From the NCBI RefSeq assembly GCF_000612545.2, contig NZ_CP097800.1, positions 930,001-994,000 of the forward strand: a stretch of 64,000 nt of DNA, read 5' to 3'. The translations under genes and the position numbers were made by a program. The number at the start of each line of letters is the position of its first letter. Position 1 is the stretch's first letter. Shown piece by piece: positions 1 through 8,441 of the stretch. The DNA is from Streptomyces sp. PCS3-D2 (lineage in GTDB: Bacteria > Actinomycetota > Actinomycetes > Streptomycetales > Streptomycetaceae). Below the pieces are notes generated by a model. That model was not told the DNA's origin. It saw only the letters and a list, made by a program, of their open reading frames with translations, and did not search any database.

Positions 1-188
1 AAGACGTAGGTGAACAGGAAGACGAACATGATCGGCGAGATGCTGTAGTCGACGAGCTCCAGCGGATTGTGCTTGACGGAGACCAGGCTGCGCCAGGCGA
101 GCGTCGCGGTCTGCCGCAGGGCCGCCAGGGGGCGTACCCGGCCACTGCCGCCGAGCGCGCCGGTCACGGGTGTGGAGGCGGTGGTCAC
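1..188 (-). CDS. ABC-2 type (DrrB-like) exporter permease, N-terminal part
   Basis: Only the first 62 codons lie in the window; the gene runs off the left edge. The GTG start overlaps the stop of the upstream ATPase gene in a GTGA tetranucleotide (185-188), so the two are almost certainly translated together. The visible protein is a short polar N-terminus, then an amphipathic stretch (RQTATLAWRSLVSVKHNP), then the beginning of the first membrane helix (ISPIMFVFLFTYVF). That arrangement is typical of DrrB-type permeases that pair with a DrrA-type ATPase to export drugs or lipids across the cytoplasmic membrane. Family assignment rests mainly on the adjacent ATPase. The substrate cannot be told. 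Confidence 0.85.
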   Translation of the reverse strand, partial: MTTASTPVTGALGGSGRVRPLAALRQTATLAWRSLVSVKHNPLELVDYSISPIMFVFLFTYV

Positions 189-1201
189 GGCAGGCTCCCC
201 GCGGTCGCGTACTGCTCGTCGCCCCCGCCCCCGCCCCCGTCCGGGCCCCCGTCGCCCGGTGCCGTCGGCGACTGGGCCCGGTGGCCGGTCAGGACCATGA
301 ACACCTCGTCGAGCGACGAGCGCCGCAGGGTCAGCTCCGCCACCCCGATGCCCGCCCGGTCCAGCCGCCGGACCACGCTCGGCATCAGCTCCGGGTCCTT
401 GACGGGCACGGTGATCCCGCCACCCTCGATCTCCGCCAGGGGGCCCGCTTCCTCGGCGATCAGGGCATGGGCGGTGGCGAGGTCCTCGGCCCGAGCCGGC
501 CGCAGCTGGAGGACCTGCCCGCCGACCTGCGCCTTCAGCTCGTCGGGCGTGCCGTCGGCGATGACCGTGCCCTTGTCGATCACGACGATGCTGTCGGCCA
601 GCCGGTCCGCCTCGTCCAGGTACTGCGTGGTCAGCAGCACCGTGACGCCCTCGGCCACCCATCCGCGCAGCATGTCCCACACCTCACCACGGCTGTGCGG
701 GTCGAGTCCGGTGGTCGGCTCGTCCAGGAAGAGGATCTGCGGCCGCCCCACCAGGCTCGCCGCGAGGTCGAGACGCCGCCGCATGCCACCCGAGTACGTC
801 TTGGCGGCCCGTCCCGCCGCCTCGATCAACCGGAAGCGGTCGAGCAGCTCGGCGGCCCGGGACCGGGCCGCGCCGCGCGGCATGCCCAGCAGTCGACCGA
901 TCATCAGCAGGTTCTCCGTGCCGGTCAGGTTCTCGTCGACGGCGGCGTACTGGCCGGTGAGCCCGATCACCGAGCGGACCCGGCCCGCCTCCCGGACGAC
1001 GTCGTAGCCGGCGACCTCCGCGCGGCCCTCGTCCGGCCGGAGGAGGGTGGCGAAGATCCGGACGGCGGTCGTTTTGCCCGCGCCGTTGGGCCCGAGCAGG
1101 CCGAGGACGCTGCCGACGGGCACTTGGAGGTCCACGCCGGCCAGTGCACGCGTCTGCTTGAACCGCTTCGCCAGGCCCTCGGCCCGGATCGCGTACTGCA
1201 T
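185..1201 (-). CDS. DrrA-type ABC exporter ATPase
   Basis: Soluble nucleotide-binding subunit of an ABC-2 exporter, 338 aa from an ATG at 1201 (MQYAIRAEGLAKRF). Longer in-frame starts exist, but the extra sequence does not look like protein of this family. Walker A is GPNGAGKT (about residue 37), the signature is YSGGMRRRLDLA, and Walker B is ILFLDEPTTGLDP, followed by a switch region TTQYLDEADRLAD. The C-terminal 100 residues, with LRRSSLDEVFMVLTGH, are the extension seen in DrrA-type daunorubicin-resistance ATPases. It overlaps its permease partner by four bases. A palindrome about 50 bp upstream may be the operator of an unseen regulator. Substrate unknown: resistance or product export are both possible. 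Confidence 0.93.
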   Translation of the reverse strand: MQYAIRAEGLAKRFKQTRALAGVDLQVPVGSVLGLLGPNGAGKTTAVRIFATLLRPDEGRAEVAGYDVVREAGRVRSVIGLTGQYAAVDENLTGTENLLMIGRLLGMPRGAARSRAAELLDRFRLIEAAGRAAKTYSGGMRRRLDLAASLVGRPQILFLDEPTTGLDPHSRGEVWDMLRGWVAEGVTVLLTTQYLDEADRLADSIVVIDKGTVIADGTPDELKAQVGGQVLQLRPARAEDLATAHALIAEEAGPLAEIEGGGITVPVKDPELMPSVVRRLDRAGIGVAELTLRRSSLDEVFMVLTGHRAQSPTAPGDGGPDGGGGGGDEQYATAGSLP

Positions 1202-1250
1202 GGAGATCACCCCGTACGGGAGGGACGTGCTGCTGCCACTTCCCTCAACT

Positions 1251-1264
1251 GTGACGCACGTCAC
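1251..1264. promoter_or_regulatory. Candidate operator upstream of the DrrAB exporter
   Basis: Perfect inverted repeat GTGAC-GCAC-GTCAC, 50 bp upstream of the exporter ATPase start and about 190 bp before the divergent nucleoside hydrolase. Exporters of this type are often under a TetR-family repressor, but no such gene is visible beside it. Assignment is from position and symmetry only. Confidence 0.3.
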
Positions 1265-1452
1265 TGACATTGTCCGGTCGGTCGCCCCGTACTGTTCGGC
1301 CGCGGTGAGCACGCCCACGGCTGTTCGCGGGCCTCTCGCCCTCCGTTCGCCGCGCCGGCCGGCGCAAACGGCGTGTGCCGGCCCGTCGGTGCGCACACTG
1401 GATCCGGTGGCCCGCGCCGCAGCGGCGGCGGACCGAGGAGAGGTGTCCGGCC

Positions 1453-2496
1453 TTGAGTGCTCCCGTCTCTTTTCCTGTTCCTGTTCCTGTTCCTGCCCCC
1501 GTCCCGATCGTCATCGACTGCGACCCGGGCCATGACGACGCCCTGGCGATCCTCCTCGCGGCGGGCGACCCAGGGGTCGAGCTGCTGGCCGTCACCACGG
1601 TGGCGGGCAACCAGACCGTGGAGAAAACCACTCTGAACGCCCTGCGGGTGTGCACCGTCGCCGGTATCACGGGGGTCCCGGTCGCCGCCGGGTGCGCGGG
1701 GCCGCTGGTGGAGACGCTGCGGGTCGCCGAGGACGTGCACGGGGTGTCGGGGCTGGACGGCCCCCGTTTCCCCGAGCCGTCCCTGACGGCCCGGCCCGAG
1801 CACGCCGTGGAACTGCTGCGACGGGTGCTGGCCGAGCACCCGGAGCCGGTCACCCTGGTACCGACGGCGCCGCTGACGAACATCGCCCTGCTGCTGACCC
1901 GGTACCCCGAGCTCACGGGCCGGATCAGGGAGATCGTGCTGATGGGCGGTTCCACGGACCGGGGGAACCGGACCCCGGCCGCCGAGTTCAACATCCACAC
2001 CGACCCGGAGGCCGCGGACATCGTCTTCCGCAGCGGCGTGCCGGTGACCATGTGCGGGCTGAACGTCACCCACCAGGCCCTCGCAACTGCCGAGGTCGTC
2101 GCCCGCTTCGAGGCCCTGGACACCGACCTCGGGCGGATCTGCGCCGAGTTGCTGGGGTTCTTCGCGGGCACCTACCTGCGGTTGTGGGGCTTCCCCGCTC
2201 CCCCGGTCCACGACCCGGTCGCGGTCGCCCGGGTCATCGACCCCGGGCTGGTCACCTGTGTGGAGGCGCACGTGGCCGTGGAACTCCACGGCCGGCACAC
2301 CCGCGGGGCGACCGTGGTGGACCTGCACGGCACCCTGGGACGGCCGGCGAACGCCCGGGTCGCCGTCGAGCTGCGGGCCGACCTGTTCTGGGACCGGCTG
2401 GTGGCGGCCGTGGCGGCGCTGGGCGGCTCCGGCACGGGTCAGCAGGCGCCGCCCGCGGACACCGGGCCGGCCCCCTGGACCGGCGGAAGCCGGTGA
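1453..2496 (+). CDS. Nucleoside hydrolase (IU-NH family)
   Basis: Cytosolic N-ribohydrolase that splits nucleosides into base and ribose for purine or pyrimidine salvage. The N-terminal calcium and ribose site DCDPGHDDALAIL is intact (canonical DxDxGxDD), followed by the family landmarks VTTVAGNQ, LVPTAPLTNIALLL, IVLMGGS and AEFNIHTDPEAA. I place the start at TTG 1453 because GAGGAGAGG lies about 9 bases upstream; a longer reading from 1375 adds unlikely sequence. This gives 347 aa, near the usual 310-340. The first residues include a Pro-Val repeat coded by four TTCCTG hexamers. The 3' end overlaps the convergent DUF5133 gene by 58 bp. Preferred base cannot be told. Confidence 0.9.
   Translation: MSAPVSFPVPVPVPAPVPIVIDCDPGHDDALAILLAAGDPGVELLAVTTVAGNQTVEKTTLNALRVCTVAGITGVPVAAGCAGPLVETLRVAEDVHGVSGLDGPRFPEPSLTARPEHAVELLRRVLAEHPEPVTLVPTAPLTNIALLLTRYPELTGRIREIVLMGGSTDRGNRTPAAEFNIHTDPEAADIVFRSGVPVTMCGLNVTHQALATAEVVARFEALDTDLGRICAELLGFFAGTYLRLWGFPAPPVHDPVAVARVIDPGLVTCVEAHVAVELHGRHTRGATVVDLHGTLGRPANARVAVELRADLFWDRLVAAVAALGGSGTGQQAPPADTGPAPWTGGSR
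1472..1495 (+). repeat. TTCCTG x4 tandem repeat at start of nucleoside hydrolase
   Basis: Four perfect 6-bp copies, in frame, encode FPVPVPVP directly before the catalytic DCDPGHDD strand. Slippage in whole units would change the length of the N-terminal tail without breaking the frame. Confidence 0.85.
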
Positions 2497-3020
2497 GCTG
2501 CCACCAGCTCCTCGGCGGCGAGCAGCGCGCTGTGGGTGTTGCGCTGCCCCATCAGGACGCACAGCGTGTACGCGGCGTCCTCCATCGCGGCGCGCAGCGC
2601 CGGGTCCTCCGGCGCCGCCAGGGTACGACGGCGCACGGCCCGCAGGTGGTTCAGGTGGCGGCGCAGCACGTGCGGAGCCGGCAGGAGCGTGCCGGAGGCG
2701 GGCGGTCCGGGAGGGTGGGGGCTCCGGGCGTGCCCGATCTCGGCGTGCAGCGCCCGCTCGCAGTCGGGGTCCGCGGCACCGGGTCCGGTCCGGGTGGCGA
2801 GGACCGTGCGGGCCATGGCGGGGAGCGTGACGCCCGCGGCCTGTGCCGCGTTGCCCAGGACGCGCCGGGCACGTTCGCCGGTGCAGGGCACCAGGGCCAT
2901 CACCGTCCCGGTCGCGGCGGCGAGCGCGGCCCGGTCCGCGGCACCGTCGGCGTCCGCTCCCCCCTCGCTCCGGGCGGCGCCGTCTTCCGTACGGCGGTGG
3001 GCCGCCGGGCTCTGCATCAT
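2439..3020 (-). CDS. ANTAR-like / DUF5133 domain protein
   Basis: Predicted 193-aa cytosolic protein. The N-terminal half (LAAATGTVMALVPCTGERAR ... GVTLPAMARTVLA) resembles an ANTAR-type helical RNA-binding fold. The C-terminal half carries a DUF5133-like stretch, RHLNHLRAVRRRTLA then DAAYTLCVLMGQRN, a family known almost only from Streptomyces and without assigned function. ANTAR domains usually act in transcription antitermination, so a regulatory role is possible but is inference. Start ATG 3020 has a GAGGAG site 7 bases upstream; a second ATG follows at once. The gene is convergent with, and overlaps, the nucleoside hydrolase. No partner histidine kinase or GAF sensor is visible. Confidence 0.65.
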   Translation of the reverse strand: MMQSPAAHRRTEDGAARSEGGADADGAADRAALAAATGTVMALVPCTGERARRVLGNAAQAAGVTLPAMARTVLATRTGPGAADPDCERALHAEIGHARSPHPPGPPASGTLLPAPHVLRRHLNHLRAVRRRTLAAPEDPALRAAMEDAAYTLCVLMGQRNTHSALLAAEELVAAHRLPPVQGAGPVSAGGAC

Positions 3021-3267
3021 CCGTCCGCTCCTCGGGTCCGGTCCGGGTGGATGCCGCTGTGTAGCACCTCCGCAGGAGACGCAGGGGCGCACACGCGGGA
3101 GCAAGGGAGCGGATCCCCCGATACGGGGACGTCCGGGGCCGCGCGTTGACCTCCGGCGGGCCCCGGACGACGCTCAGCACGGCCCGTCCCGCGCGCACGC
3201 CCCCGCCCCGGCGGGTGCCGGTGCGGAGGCGTGCGGCCCAGCGCCTCAGCGGCTCAGCTGGCGGACG

Positions 3268-3543
3268 TCAGGTGTCCAGGCGGCTGTTGGGGCCTTCGTG
3301 CCCGTCGGCGCCGGCGTCGTTGAACCAGTAGTCCCCGGCCGCGAGGTAGCGGAAGGAGTGCGTGGACTTGGCGGGAAGCGCGACCGTCACCGCCCGCATG
3401 CCGTCGGGGCGCGGTTCGAGTACGTGGGCGCCCGGCTGCCAGTCGTTGAACGTCCCCACGACGCTGACGGGGCCCGGCGGGTCGCCGCCGGGCAGCACGA
3501 AGGTCACTGCGGTGGTGTTCTTGCGACGCTGTCTTTCCAGCAT
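3268..3543 (-). CDS. Small CBM48/isoamylase early-set (glycogen-binding-like) protein
   Basis: A 91-aa stand-alone beta-sandwich domain. The core VTFVLPGGDPPGPVSVVGTF followed by NDWQPGAHVL and YLAAGDYWFNDAGAD matches the early-set/CBM48 fold found in AMPK beta subunits, branching enzymes and isoamylases, which binds alpha-glucan. Start ATG 3543 is chosen because AAGGAG lies 7 bases upstream; an upstream in-frame ATG at 3564 has no such site. There is no signal peptide or catalytic domain. Such short proteins are common in Streptomyces next to stress genes; the true ligand is unknown. Confidence 0.8.
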   Translation of the reverse strand: MLERQRRKNTTAVTFVLPGGDPPGPVSVVGTFNDWQPGAHVLEPRPDGMRAVTVALPAKSTHSFRYLAAGDYWFNDAGADGHEGPNSRLDT

Positions 3544-3655
3544 GAAGTGCTCCTTCTGCGTCATGGACGGCCCCACTTGACCGGAGTCATCCTGGCGGCC
3601 CTCCGCGGCGCCCACCCGCGACCCGCCGCAGCTCGGTCAGGGTCACCCGTCGGAA

Positions 3656-4315
3656 CTACAAGCTCAGGGCGTCCTCCGCGTTGTCCACCCACGGGGTCAC
3701 GGAGTTCCTGGTGGCGGAGACGTACAAACCGGGGGTCGACGCCCTGAGCGGCGTCTGGACCAGGTCGGACTCGGTGTTCATGGTCATCGCGATCGAGTCG
3801 ACGGTCCTCCCGGTGCCGTCGGCGGGGCCGCCCATCAGGCCGGCGTAGGCGGACTCGCCCGGGTCGAGCCTGATCGCGTCCGCGATTCCCGGTGCGGTGC
3901 CCCGCTCCGTGGCCTGCCCGTCCAGAGCTCCGAAGGTCACGACGGGGTGCCCGAGCGCCCTGCACGCCTTCGCACCCCTGTTGGTGATCTTCAACAGGTA
4001 GCTGCTGGTCGTGGGCTCCGCCAGGCTCGCCGTGAACGTCACGTCGCCGGTGCCGCACGGGAGCACGGCACCGTCCGGGTCGGTCGGCGTGCTGCTGCCG
4101 GGGGACCCGCCGGACTTCGACGGCTTCGCAGCCGGGGTGGCGGACCCCGAGGGTGCGGCGGAGGCGGAAGGGGAGGCCCCGGCGGCCGGCGTGCCCGCCG
4201 ACGGGGTGCCGGAACCGCCCGCCGCGTCATCGGCGGGACCGCAGGCCGTCAGCGCCAAGGCGGACAGGGCGGACAGGGCGGTGAGGGCGGCGGCGGTTCG
4301 GCGTACGGAGCTCAT
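3656..4315 (-). CDS. DUF4232 exported lipoprotein
   Basis: 219-aa secreted lipoprotein. The N-terminal signal RRTAAALTALSALSALALTAC ends in a lipobox LTAC. It is followed by a roughly 65-residue Pro/Ala/Ser/Thr-rich linker that would span the cell wall, then a DUF4232 domain (CGTGDVTFTASLAEPTTSSY, LKITNRGAKACRALGHPVV) with two conserved cysteines likely to form a disulfide. DUF4232 proteins are widespread in Streptomyces and have no proven role. Start ATG 4315 follows GGGGGA. It is divergent from the VOC gene at 4509, leaving about 190 bp for both promoters. Confidence 0.88.
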   Translation of the reverse strand: MSSVRRTAAALTALSALSALALTACGPADDAAGGSGTPSAGTPAAGASPSASAAPSGSATPAAKPSKSGGSPGSSTPTDPDGAVLPCGTGDVTFTASLAEPTTSSYLLKITNRGAKACRALGHPVVTFGALDGQATERGTAPGIADAIRLDPGESAYAGLMGGPADGTGRTVDSIAMTMNTESDLVQTPLRASTPGLYVSATRNSVTPWVDNAEDALSL

Positions 4316-4508
4316 GGTGTTCCCCCAGATGAGGCGCGACACGCGCGGGGCGGGGCCGGTCCGGTTCCGGCGGCCTGGCACCAGCATCCCGTCGGAGCTT
4401 CACAGCTTGGTGACGGGCCATCGCCGAATCCACGACGGCCGTCCGGCGCGATCTGCCCGACTCCCCTAACGTGAGGGGCCGGCAGACCATCAGGAAGGGA
4501 ACCTCTCC

Positions 4509-4925
4509 ATGCCTTCTCGCCTCAACCCGTACCTCAACTTCGACGGCGACGCCCGGCAGGCGATGGAGTTCTACAAGGAGGTCTTCGGCGGCACCCTGGC
4601 GCTCAACACCTACGGCGACTTCGGCGGCGAGGAGGCCGGCGATGCCGCCGACCGGATCATGCACGGCATGCTGGAGACCGCCGGCGGCTTCACGCTCATG
4701 GGCGCCGACAACCCGCCCGGCACCCGGCACGATCCGGGCAACAACATCTCGGTGAGCGTCAGCGGGGACGACGCCGCCGAGCTGCGCGGCTACTGGGACG
4801 CGCTCTCCGGCAGCGGCACGGTCTCGGTGCCGCTGGAGCGGCAGATGTGGGGCGACGTCTTCGGCATGTGCACGGACCGCTTCGGCATCACCTGGCTCGT
4901 CGACATCAGCACGCCGGAAGGCTGA
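4509..4925 (+). CDS. VOC family (PhnB-like) protein
   Basis: 138-aa vicinal-oxygen-chelate fold protein of the PhnB/glyoxalase-like group. It opens with LNPYLNFDGDARQAMEFYKE and closes with WGDVFGMCTDRFGITWLVDI, the two beta-alpha-beta-beta-beta modules of the fold. PhnB-like members dimerise and bind a metal in some cases, but few have known substrates. AGGAAGGGA sits 8 bases before the ATG. Another VOC protein of the same subgroup and the same length is encoded at 7888, so the window holds two paralogues about 3 kb apart. Confidence 0.9.
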   Translation: MPSRLNPYLNFDGDARQAMEFYKEVFGGTLALNTYGDFGGEEAGDAADRIMHGMLETAGGFTLMGADNPPGTRHDPGNNISVSVSGDDAAELRGYWDALSGSGTVSVPLERQMWGDVFGMCTDRFGITWLVDISTPEG

Positions 4926-5113
4926 CGGCGGCCGTCGGGCAGGGCCGGCGCGCCCCGGCGCCACCGTCCACGATGGCGCTGCGGCCGTCCCCGTTTCGAC
5001 ACCGCGGCAGCGTGCCCGCCCGGCAGGACTCCAGCATGATCGATGGTCCGCACCGTGCGGGATCCGGGCGGTCCGCCCCGTCCCGGCCCCCTTCGAACAC
5101 CGGAGTCCAGCCC

Positions 5114-5572
5114 ATGACCGACATCACCGTGCGCGCCGCACAGCCCGGGGACTTCGCGCAGTGGCGTGTCCTGTACCGCGGTTACGCCGACTTCTACGCG
5201 GTCGAGCAGACCGATGAGGCGGCCACCACGGTCTGGGCGTGGGTGAACGACCCCGAACACGAGGTCGGCGCGCTGGTGGCGGAGGACGGCGCGGGACGCC
5301 TCCTCGGCCTGGCCCACTACCGTCCGTTCGCCCGGCCCCTGTCGGCGACGGTCGGCTGCTTCCTCGACGACCTGTTCGTGGCACCGGAGCACCGCGGTTC
5401 GGGCGCCGCCGACCTGCTGCTCGGCGCGCTGCGCGAGCTCGCCGCCGCGCGCGGCTGGAGCGTGGTCCGCTGGATCACCGCGGACGACAACCACCGGGCA
5501 CGGGCCAAGTACGACCAGGTGGCCGCGCGCACCATGTGGGTCACCTACGACATGCTCCCGGCCCGCCGCTGA
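5114..5572 (+). CDS. GNAT family N-acetyltransferase
   Basis: 152-aa acetyltransferase. The acetyl-CoA loop is LFVAPEHRGSGAADLLL (motif A, consensus V-x-x-x-x-R-G-x-G), preceded by strand TVGCFLDDL and followed by VRWITADDNHRARAKYDQV, the usual motif B. It would transfer acetyl from acetyl-CoA to an amine on a small molecule or protein; the acceptor is unknown. ATG 5114 (MTDITVRAAQPGDFAQW) matches the normal GNAT beginning, with a weak GGAG 8 bases before it. The gene stands alone, between the VOC gene and a DUF2278 gene. Confidence 0.9.
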   Translation: MTDITVRAAQPGDFAQWRVLYRGYADFYAVEQTDEAATTVWAWVNDPEHEVGALVAEDGAGRLLGLAHYRPFARPLSATVGCFLDDLFVAPEHRGSGAADLLLGALRELAAARGWSVVRWITADDNHRARAKYDQVAARTMWVTYDMLPARR

Positions 5573-5745
5573 CCCTGCTCCCCGCGGACGGCGGAGGCCG
5601 CGCGGGAGCGGCGGTGCAACGGCCCCGCCCGCGCGACGGGTTGCCGTCGCCAGCCCTCGCCCGTCCGGACCGGGCCGGGCCGACCCCTGCCGGGGGCGCG
5701 CGTCGCCGCGCCCGCCGCGGCGCCCCGGGTGCTTCACTGGGGAAC

Positions 5746-6402
5746 ATGCCCTTCGCGCGCTACGGGGTGCTGTCCGGCACCCTGCACGAGTACTTCCGGG
5801 ACACCCCCGACACCGAAGGGGCCTGGTTCCACGTCAATCTCCGGGTGGACGCGCCGGACGGACGCTACAGGTGCGCCGTCGACGTGGACAGCCACGACTC
5901 GGCGACCGGCGTGCAGTGGAAAGTGCTCACGGTGGACGCCGCCGCGCTCGGCCCGGTGGCCGTGCTGGCGCCCGGGTTCCACGACCTCGCCCCCACGGCC
6001 GGGTCCGGCGCCCTCGACTACATCCGGCATCCGGCGTTGCGGGGCGGCCCGCCGTTGCCCCCGTGGCTGCCCGAGCGGGTGCGGAAGCTCCTCGAACGGC
6101 TGCTGGGGTGCCCGCGGCCCTGGACCTCGGGCACCAATCTGCAGGCCGCGCTCGCCCTTGAGCCGATGCTCGTCGTCGGACGGCCCGTCCTGGTCTTCGG
6201 GGAACCCTTCGACACCGGCCTGGGCGTGCACAACATCCACCAGAACCAGGGCGACCCGGCCGGCAGCCAGTGGTGGCCCGAGAACGGCGTCTGGCAGGAC
6301 GGCGCGACCCTGACCCGTCGGCCCGACGGCAGGTACGACGTGTTCCTGAACAAATTCTCCACCCAGAAGGACCACACGGACGCCGACGGACACCCGGTGT
6401 AG
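5746..6402 (+). CDS. DUF2278 (YukJ-like) family protein
   Basis: 218-aa protein of the DUF2278 family. Start ATG 5746 gives MPFARYGVLSGTLHEYFRD, the typical opening. The conserved carboxy core is VHNIHQNQGDP ... WWPENGVWQDGATL, where the His/Asn-rich segment suggests a metal or phosphate site. The family, named from Bacillus YukJ, has no established activity; some larger relatives carry nuclease-like additions, absent here. No signal peptide. No obvious Shine-Dalgarno precedes the ATG, so it may be leaderless or weakly expressed. Confidence 0.85.
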   Translation: MPFARYGVLSGTLHEYFRDTPDTEGAWFHVNLRVDAPDGRYRCAVDVDSHDSATGVQWKVLTVDAAALGPVAVLAPGFHDLAPTAGSGALDYIRHPALRGGPPLPPWLPERVRKLLERLLGCPRPWTSGTNLQAALALEPMLVVGRPVLVFGEPFDTGLGVHNIHQNQGDPAGSQWWPENGVWQDGATLTRRPDGRYDVFLNKFSTQKDHTDADGHPV

Positions 6403-6472
6403 GCCGCCGTCTCCATGGCACGGCCGGGTGCCGCCTCCGACCTCGGCCCCCGGACGCCCCTCCCGGCTACGC

Positions 6473-7516
6473 CTACTCGCGTTCGCCCTCGGAGACGAAC
6501 GGCTGCAGGAAGGTCGCGATGTGCTGCTCGACCTCGGTGATCCGCTGCTCGAACGCGTAGAGCTTGTCCCGCGTCCGTGCCTTGGCCTGCTCGTCCGTCC
6601 GGGACTCCTCGATGGTGCGCTGGACGATCCCGATGAGGTGCTGGAGCTGGAGGTGGAGTGTTTCGCTGATTCCGCCCCACGCGGAACGCAGGTCCGCGGC
6701 ACGGCTGTCGGCGTACTGGCGGGCGGTCAGCGCCGCCGAGTCCTTCACGTGGTCGGAGCACTCCTCCGCCGCACGTGACTGGAGCTTGCCGTTGCCGAAG
6801 ATGACCGCCCCCGAGGCCATCAGCGCTCCGACGGCCGCGCCGCCTCCCGCACCGATCGCCATGAGCGAGCTGGGCCGGAACAGCAGCGGTACGTCGTCAC
6901 CGCGGCGGCGCGCGTCGCGCCCGATGCCCTTGCCCGCCGCGATGGCCAGCGTGTAGAGCAGGTGGTCCTGGTCGCGTACGGACTGCGTGCCGGTGAGCTC
7001 GGCGCGGAGCTTGTCGAGGAGGCTGGCGTGCGCCCTGATCAGCGGTTCGAGCTGGCGCACCAGGTCGGCCTGGCGCTGCTCGATGAGCCGGTCGAGGTCA
7101 TCGGCGCAGAACACCTGCATGCGCTCCTGCAACTGGACGGTGTACGCGTCCATCAGCGCGTGCTGGGCGGCGACGCGGCCGCCCTTGGTGTAGGACCGTA
7201 CGGCCCGGGTCAGCCGGCCGGGGCCGCTCGTGACATGCCAGTCGGCGATCTCGCGGCTGATGCCGGTCAGGAACTCGCTGAACTTGAGCTGCAGTTCGTT
7301 CTCGATGTCGAGGATCCTGCCGCCGACGATGTCGCGGATCGCGTCGGCGCTGGCGCGCAGCTGGTCCTGGGTGGACTGGCTCCGTTCGAGGAGTCCGCGC
7401 AACTCGGCCGTGGACTTCATCAGGATCGCGCCCTCATCGTGCAGGCGCACCCGCAGGTTGACGGCGTTGTGGCGGAGGAACTCGGCGAGCCGGACGAACT
7501 TCACCCGGGCCGCCAC
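6473..7516 (-). CDS. Dynamin-like protein lacking the GTPase domain
   Basis: About 347 aa from GTG 7516. The sequence is long amphipathic helices with a hydrophobic hairpin at residues 211-240 (SSLMAIGAGGGAAVGALMAS), ending in another coiled helix. This is the stalk-plus-paddle layout of bacterial dynamin-like proteins (membrane remodelling GTPases), but no P-loop or G motif precedes it. Upstream of the start, all frames are arginine-rich noise. AGGAGG at 7532-7537 lies 15 bases from GTG 7516 and 10 bases from an out-of-frame GTG at 7521, so a small frameshift near the start is possible; GTG 7504 and ATG 7405-7407 region are later alternatives. It may be a decayed gene or a GTPase-free partner of a dynamin elsewhere. 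Confidence 0.6.
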   Translation of the reverse strand: MAARVKFVRLAEFLRHNAVNLRVRLHDEGAILMKSTAELRGLLERSQSTQDQLRASADAIRDIVGGRILDIENELQLKFSEFLTGISREIADWHVTSGPGRLTRAVRSYTKGGRVAAQHALMDAYTVQLQERMQVFCADDLDRLIEQRQADLVRQLEPLIRAHASLLDKLRAELTGTQSVRDQDHLLYTLAIAAGKGIGRDARRRGDDVPLLFRPSSLMAIGAGGGAAVGALMASGAVIFGNGKLQSRAAEECSDHVKDSAALTARQYADSRAADLRSAWGGISETLHLQLQHLIGIVQRTIEESRTDEQAKARTRDKLYAFEQRITEVEQHIATFLQPFVSEGERE

Positions 7517-7887
7517 CCCACCCCGTCGGGACCTCCTGGCAGGGCCATGATGCCAACGGATACCTGGGACGTCCCCGGTTCGGCGGGACGGAACCGGTGC
7601 CCGCTCTGCAGGACGTGGATGCGCGAGCACGCCGGCGGCCCACCGCCGCTCACCGTGTCTCCTCCGCCGCACCCGCCGACGCATCCGCGTCCCGTTCGCC
7701 GTGCTCCGCGACGGCACCTTCTCCGCACGCCGCATCCCCCTGGGCATCGGCTCGCCGCACGACCCCAGCACGACCGAATCACCTCAAACCCGAAGGAAGC
7801 CTTGGCGAAGGACATAGAGTCGCCTCCTTCCCTCATCTCGTCACCCCTCGTCCCCCACCCCCACACCTCACCCGGAGGACCGGCTCG
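7517..7887. other. Intergenic region between dynamin-like and VOC genes
   Basis: 371 bp with no supportable gene. A divergent promoter pair must lie here. On the + strand, 7680-7817 reads as RIRVPFAVLRDGTFSARRIP and onward to a stop, with a plausible amino-acid mix, and could be the tail of a lost gene, but it has no start and I recognise no family. Confidence 0.4.
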
Positions 7888-8304
7888 ATGGCCTCGGCAC
7901 CACAGAAGATCACCACGTTCCTGATGTTCGAGGGCAGGGCGGAGGAGGCGCTGACCTTCTACACCTCCCTCTTCGACGGCTCCGAGGTCATCGACCTCAC
8001 CCGCTACGGCGCCGACGGCCCGGGCGAGGAGGGCACCGTGCTGCGCGCCACCTTCGCGCTCGCCGGGCAGCGGTTCATGTGCATCGACAGCCATGTCAGG
8101 CACGAGTTCGGCTTCACCCCGGCGGTTTCGCTCTTCGTGGAGTGCGAGTCCGCCGCCGAGCTGGACCGGCTCTACACGGCCCTCGCCGACCGGGGCCAGG
8201 AGCTGATGCCCGTGGGCTCGTACGGCTTCAGCGCCCGCTTCGGCTGGGTGAACGACCGCTTCGGGGTGTCCTGGCAGCTGAACCTCCAGGAGGTACCGGC
8301 CTGA
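7888..8304 (+). CDS. VOC family (PhnB-like) protein
   Basis: 138-aa PhnB-type VOC protein. It begins QKITTFLMFEGRAEEALTFY and ends GFSARFGWVNDRFGVSWQLN, the family's characteristic first and last strands. CGGAGGA lies 8 bases before ATG 7888. Compared with the VOC protein at 4509 it keeps the same length and both terminal signatures but differs widely inside, so the two are old paralogues and not a recent duplication. Substrate unknown. Confidence 0.9.
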   Translation: MASAPQKITTFLMFEGRAEEALTFYTSLFDGSEVIDLTRYGADGPGEEGTVLRATFALAGQRFMCIDSHVRHEFGFTPAVSLFVECESAAELDRLYTALADRGQELMPVGSYGFSARFGWVNDRFGVSWQLNLQEVPA

Positions 8305-8441
8305 GCCGTCCGCTCCGCGGCGGGACCGGGCGCAATCCGTCCCGCTCGGCGGGAACCCCGGACGACCCTCGTCCGACTACTGGCACGTGGGAGGCGCGAC
8401 CGCGCCGTCCCGCGCGGCCGAGGACGATCGAGGGGCGTGTG

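Noticed and set aside
7680-7817. Possible C-terminal coding remnant (RIRVPFAVLRDGTFSARRIP...)
   Set aside because: No start, no recognised family and only about 45 codons; mentioned under the intergenic entry but not called as a gene.
8305-8441. Zur-type operator before the metal ABC operon
   Set aside because: No TGxxAxxxxxTxxCA-like palindrome of the Streptomyces Zur type was found; only a GC hairpin TCCCGC-TCG-GCGGGA is present.
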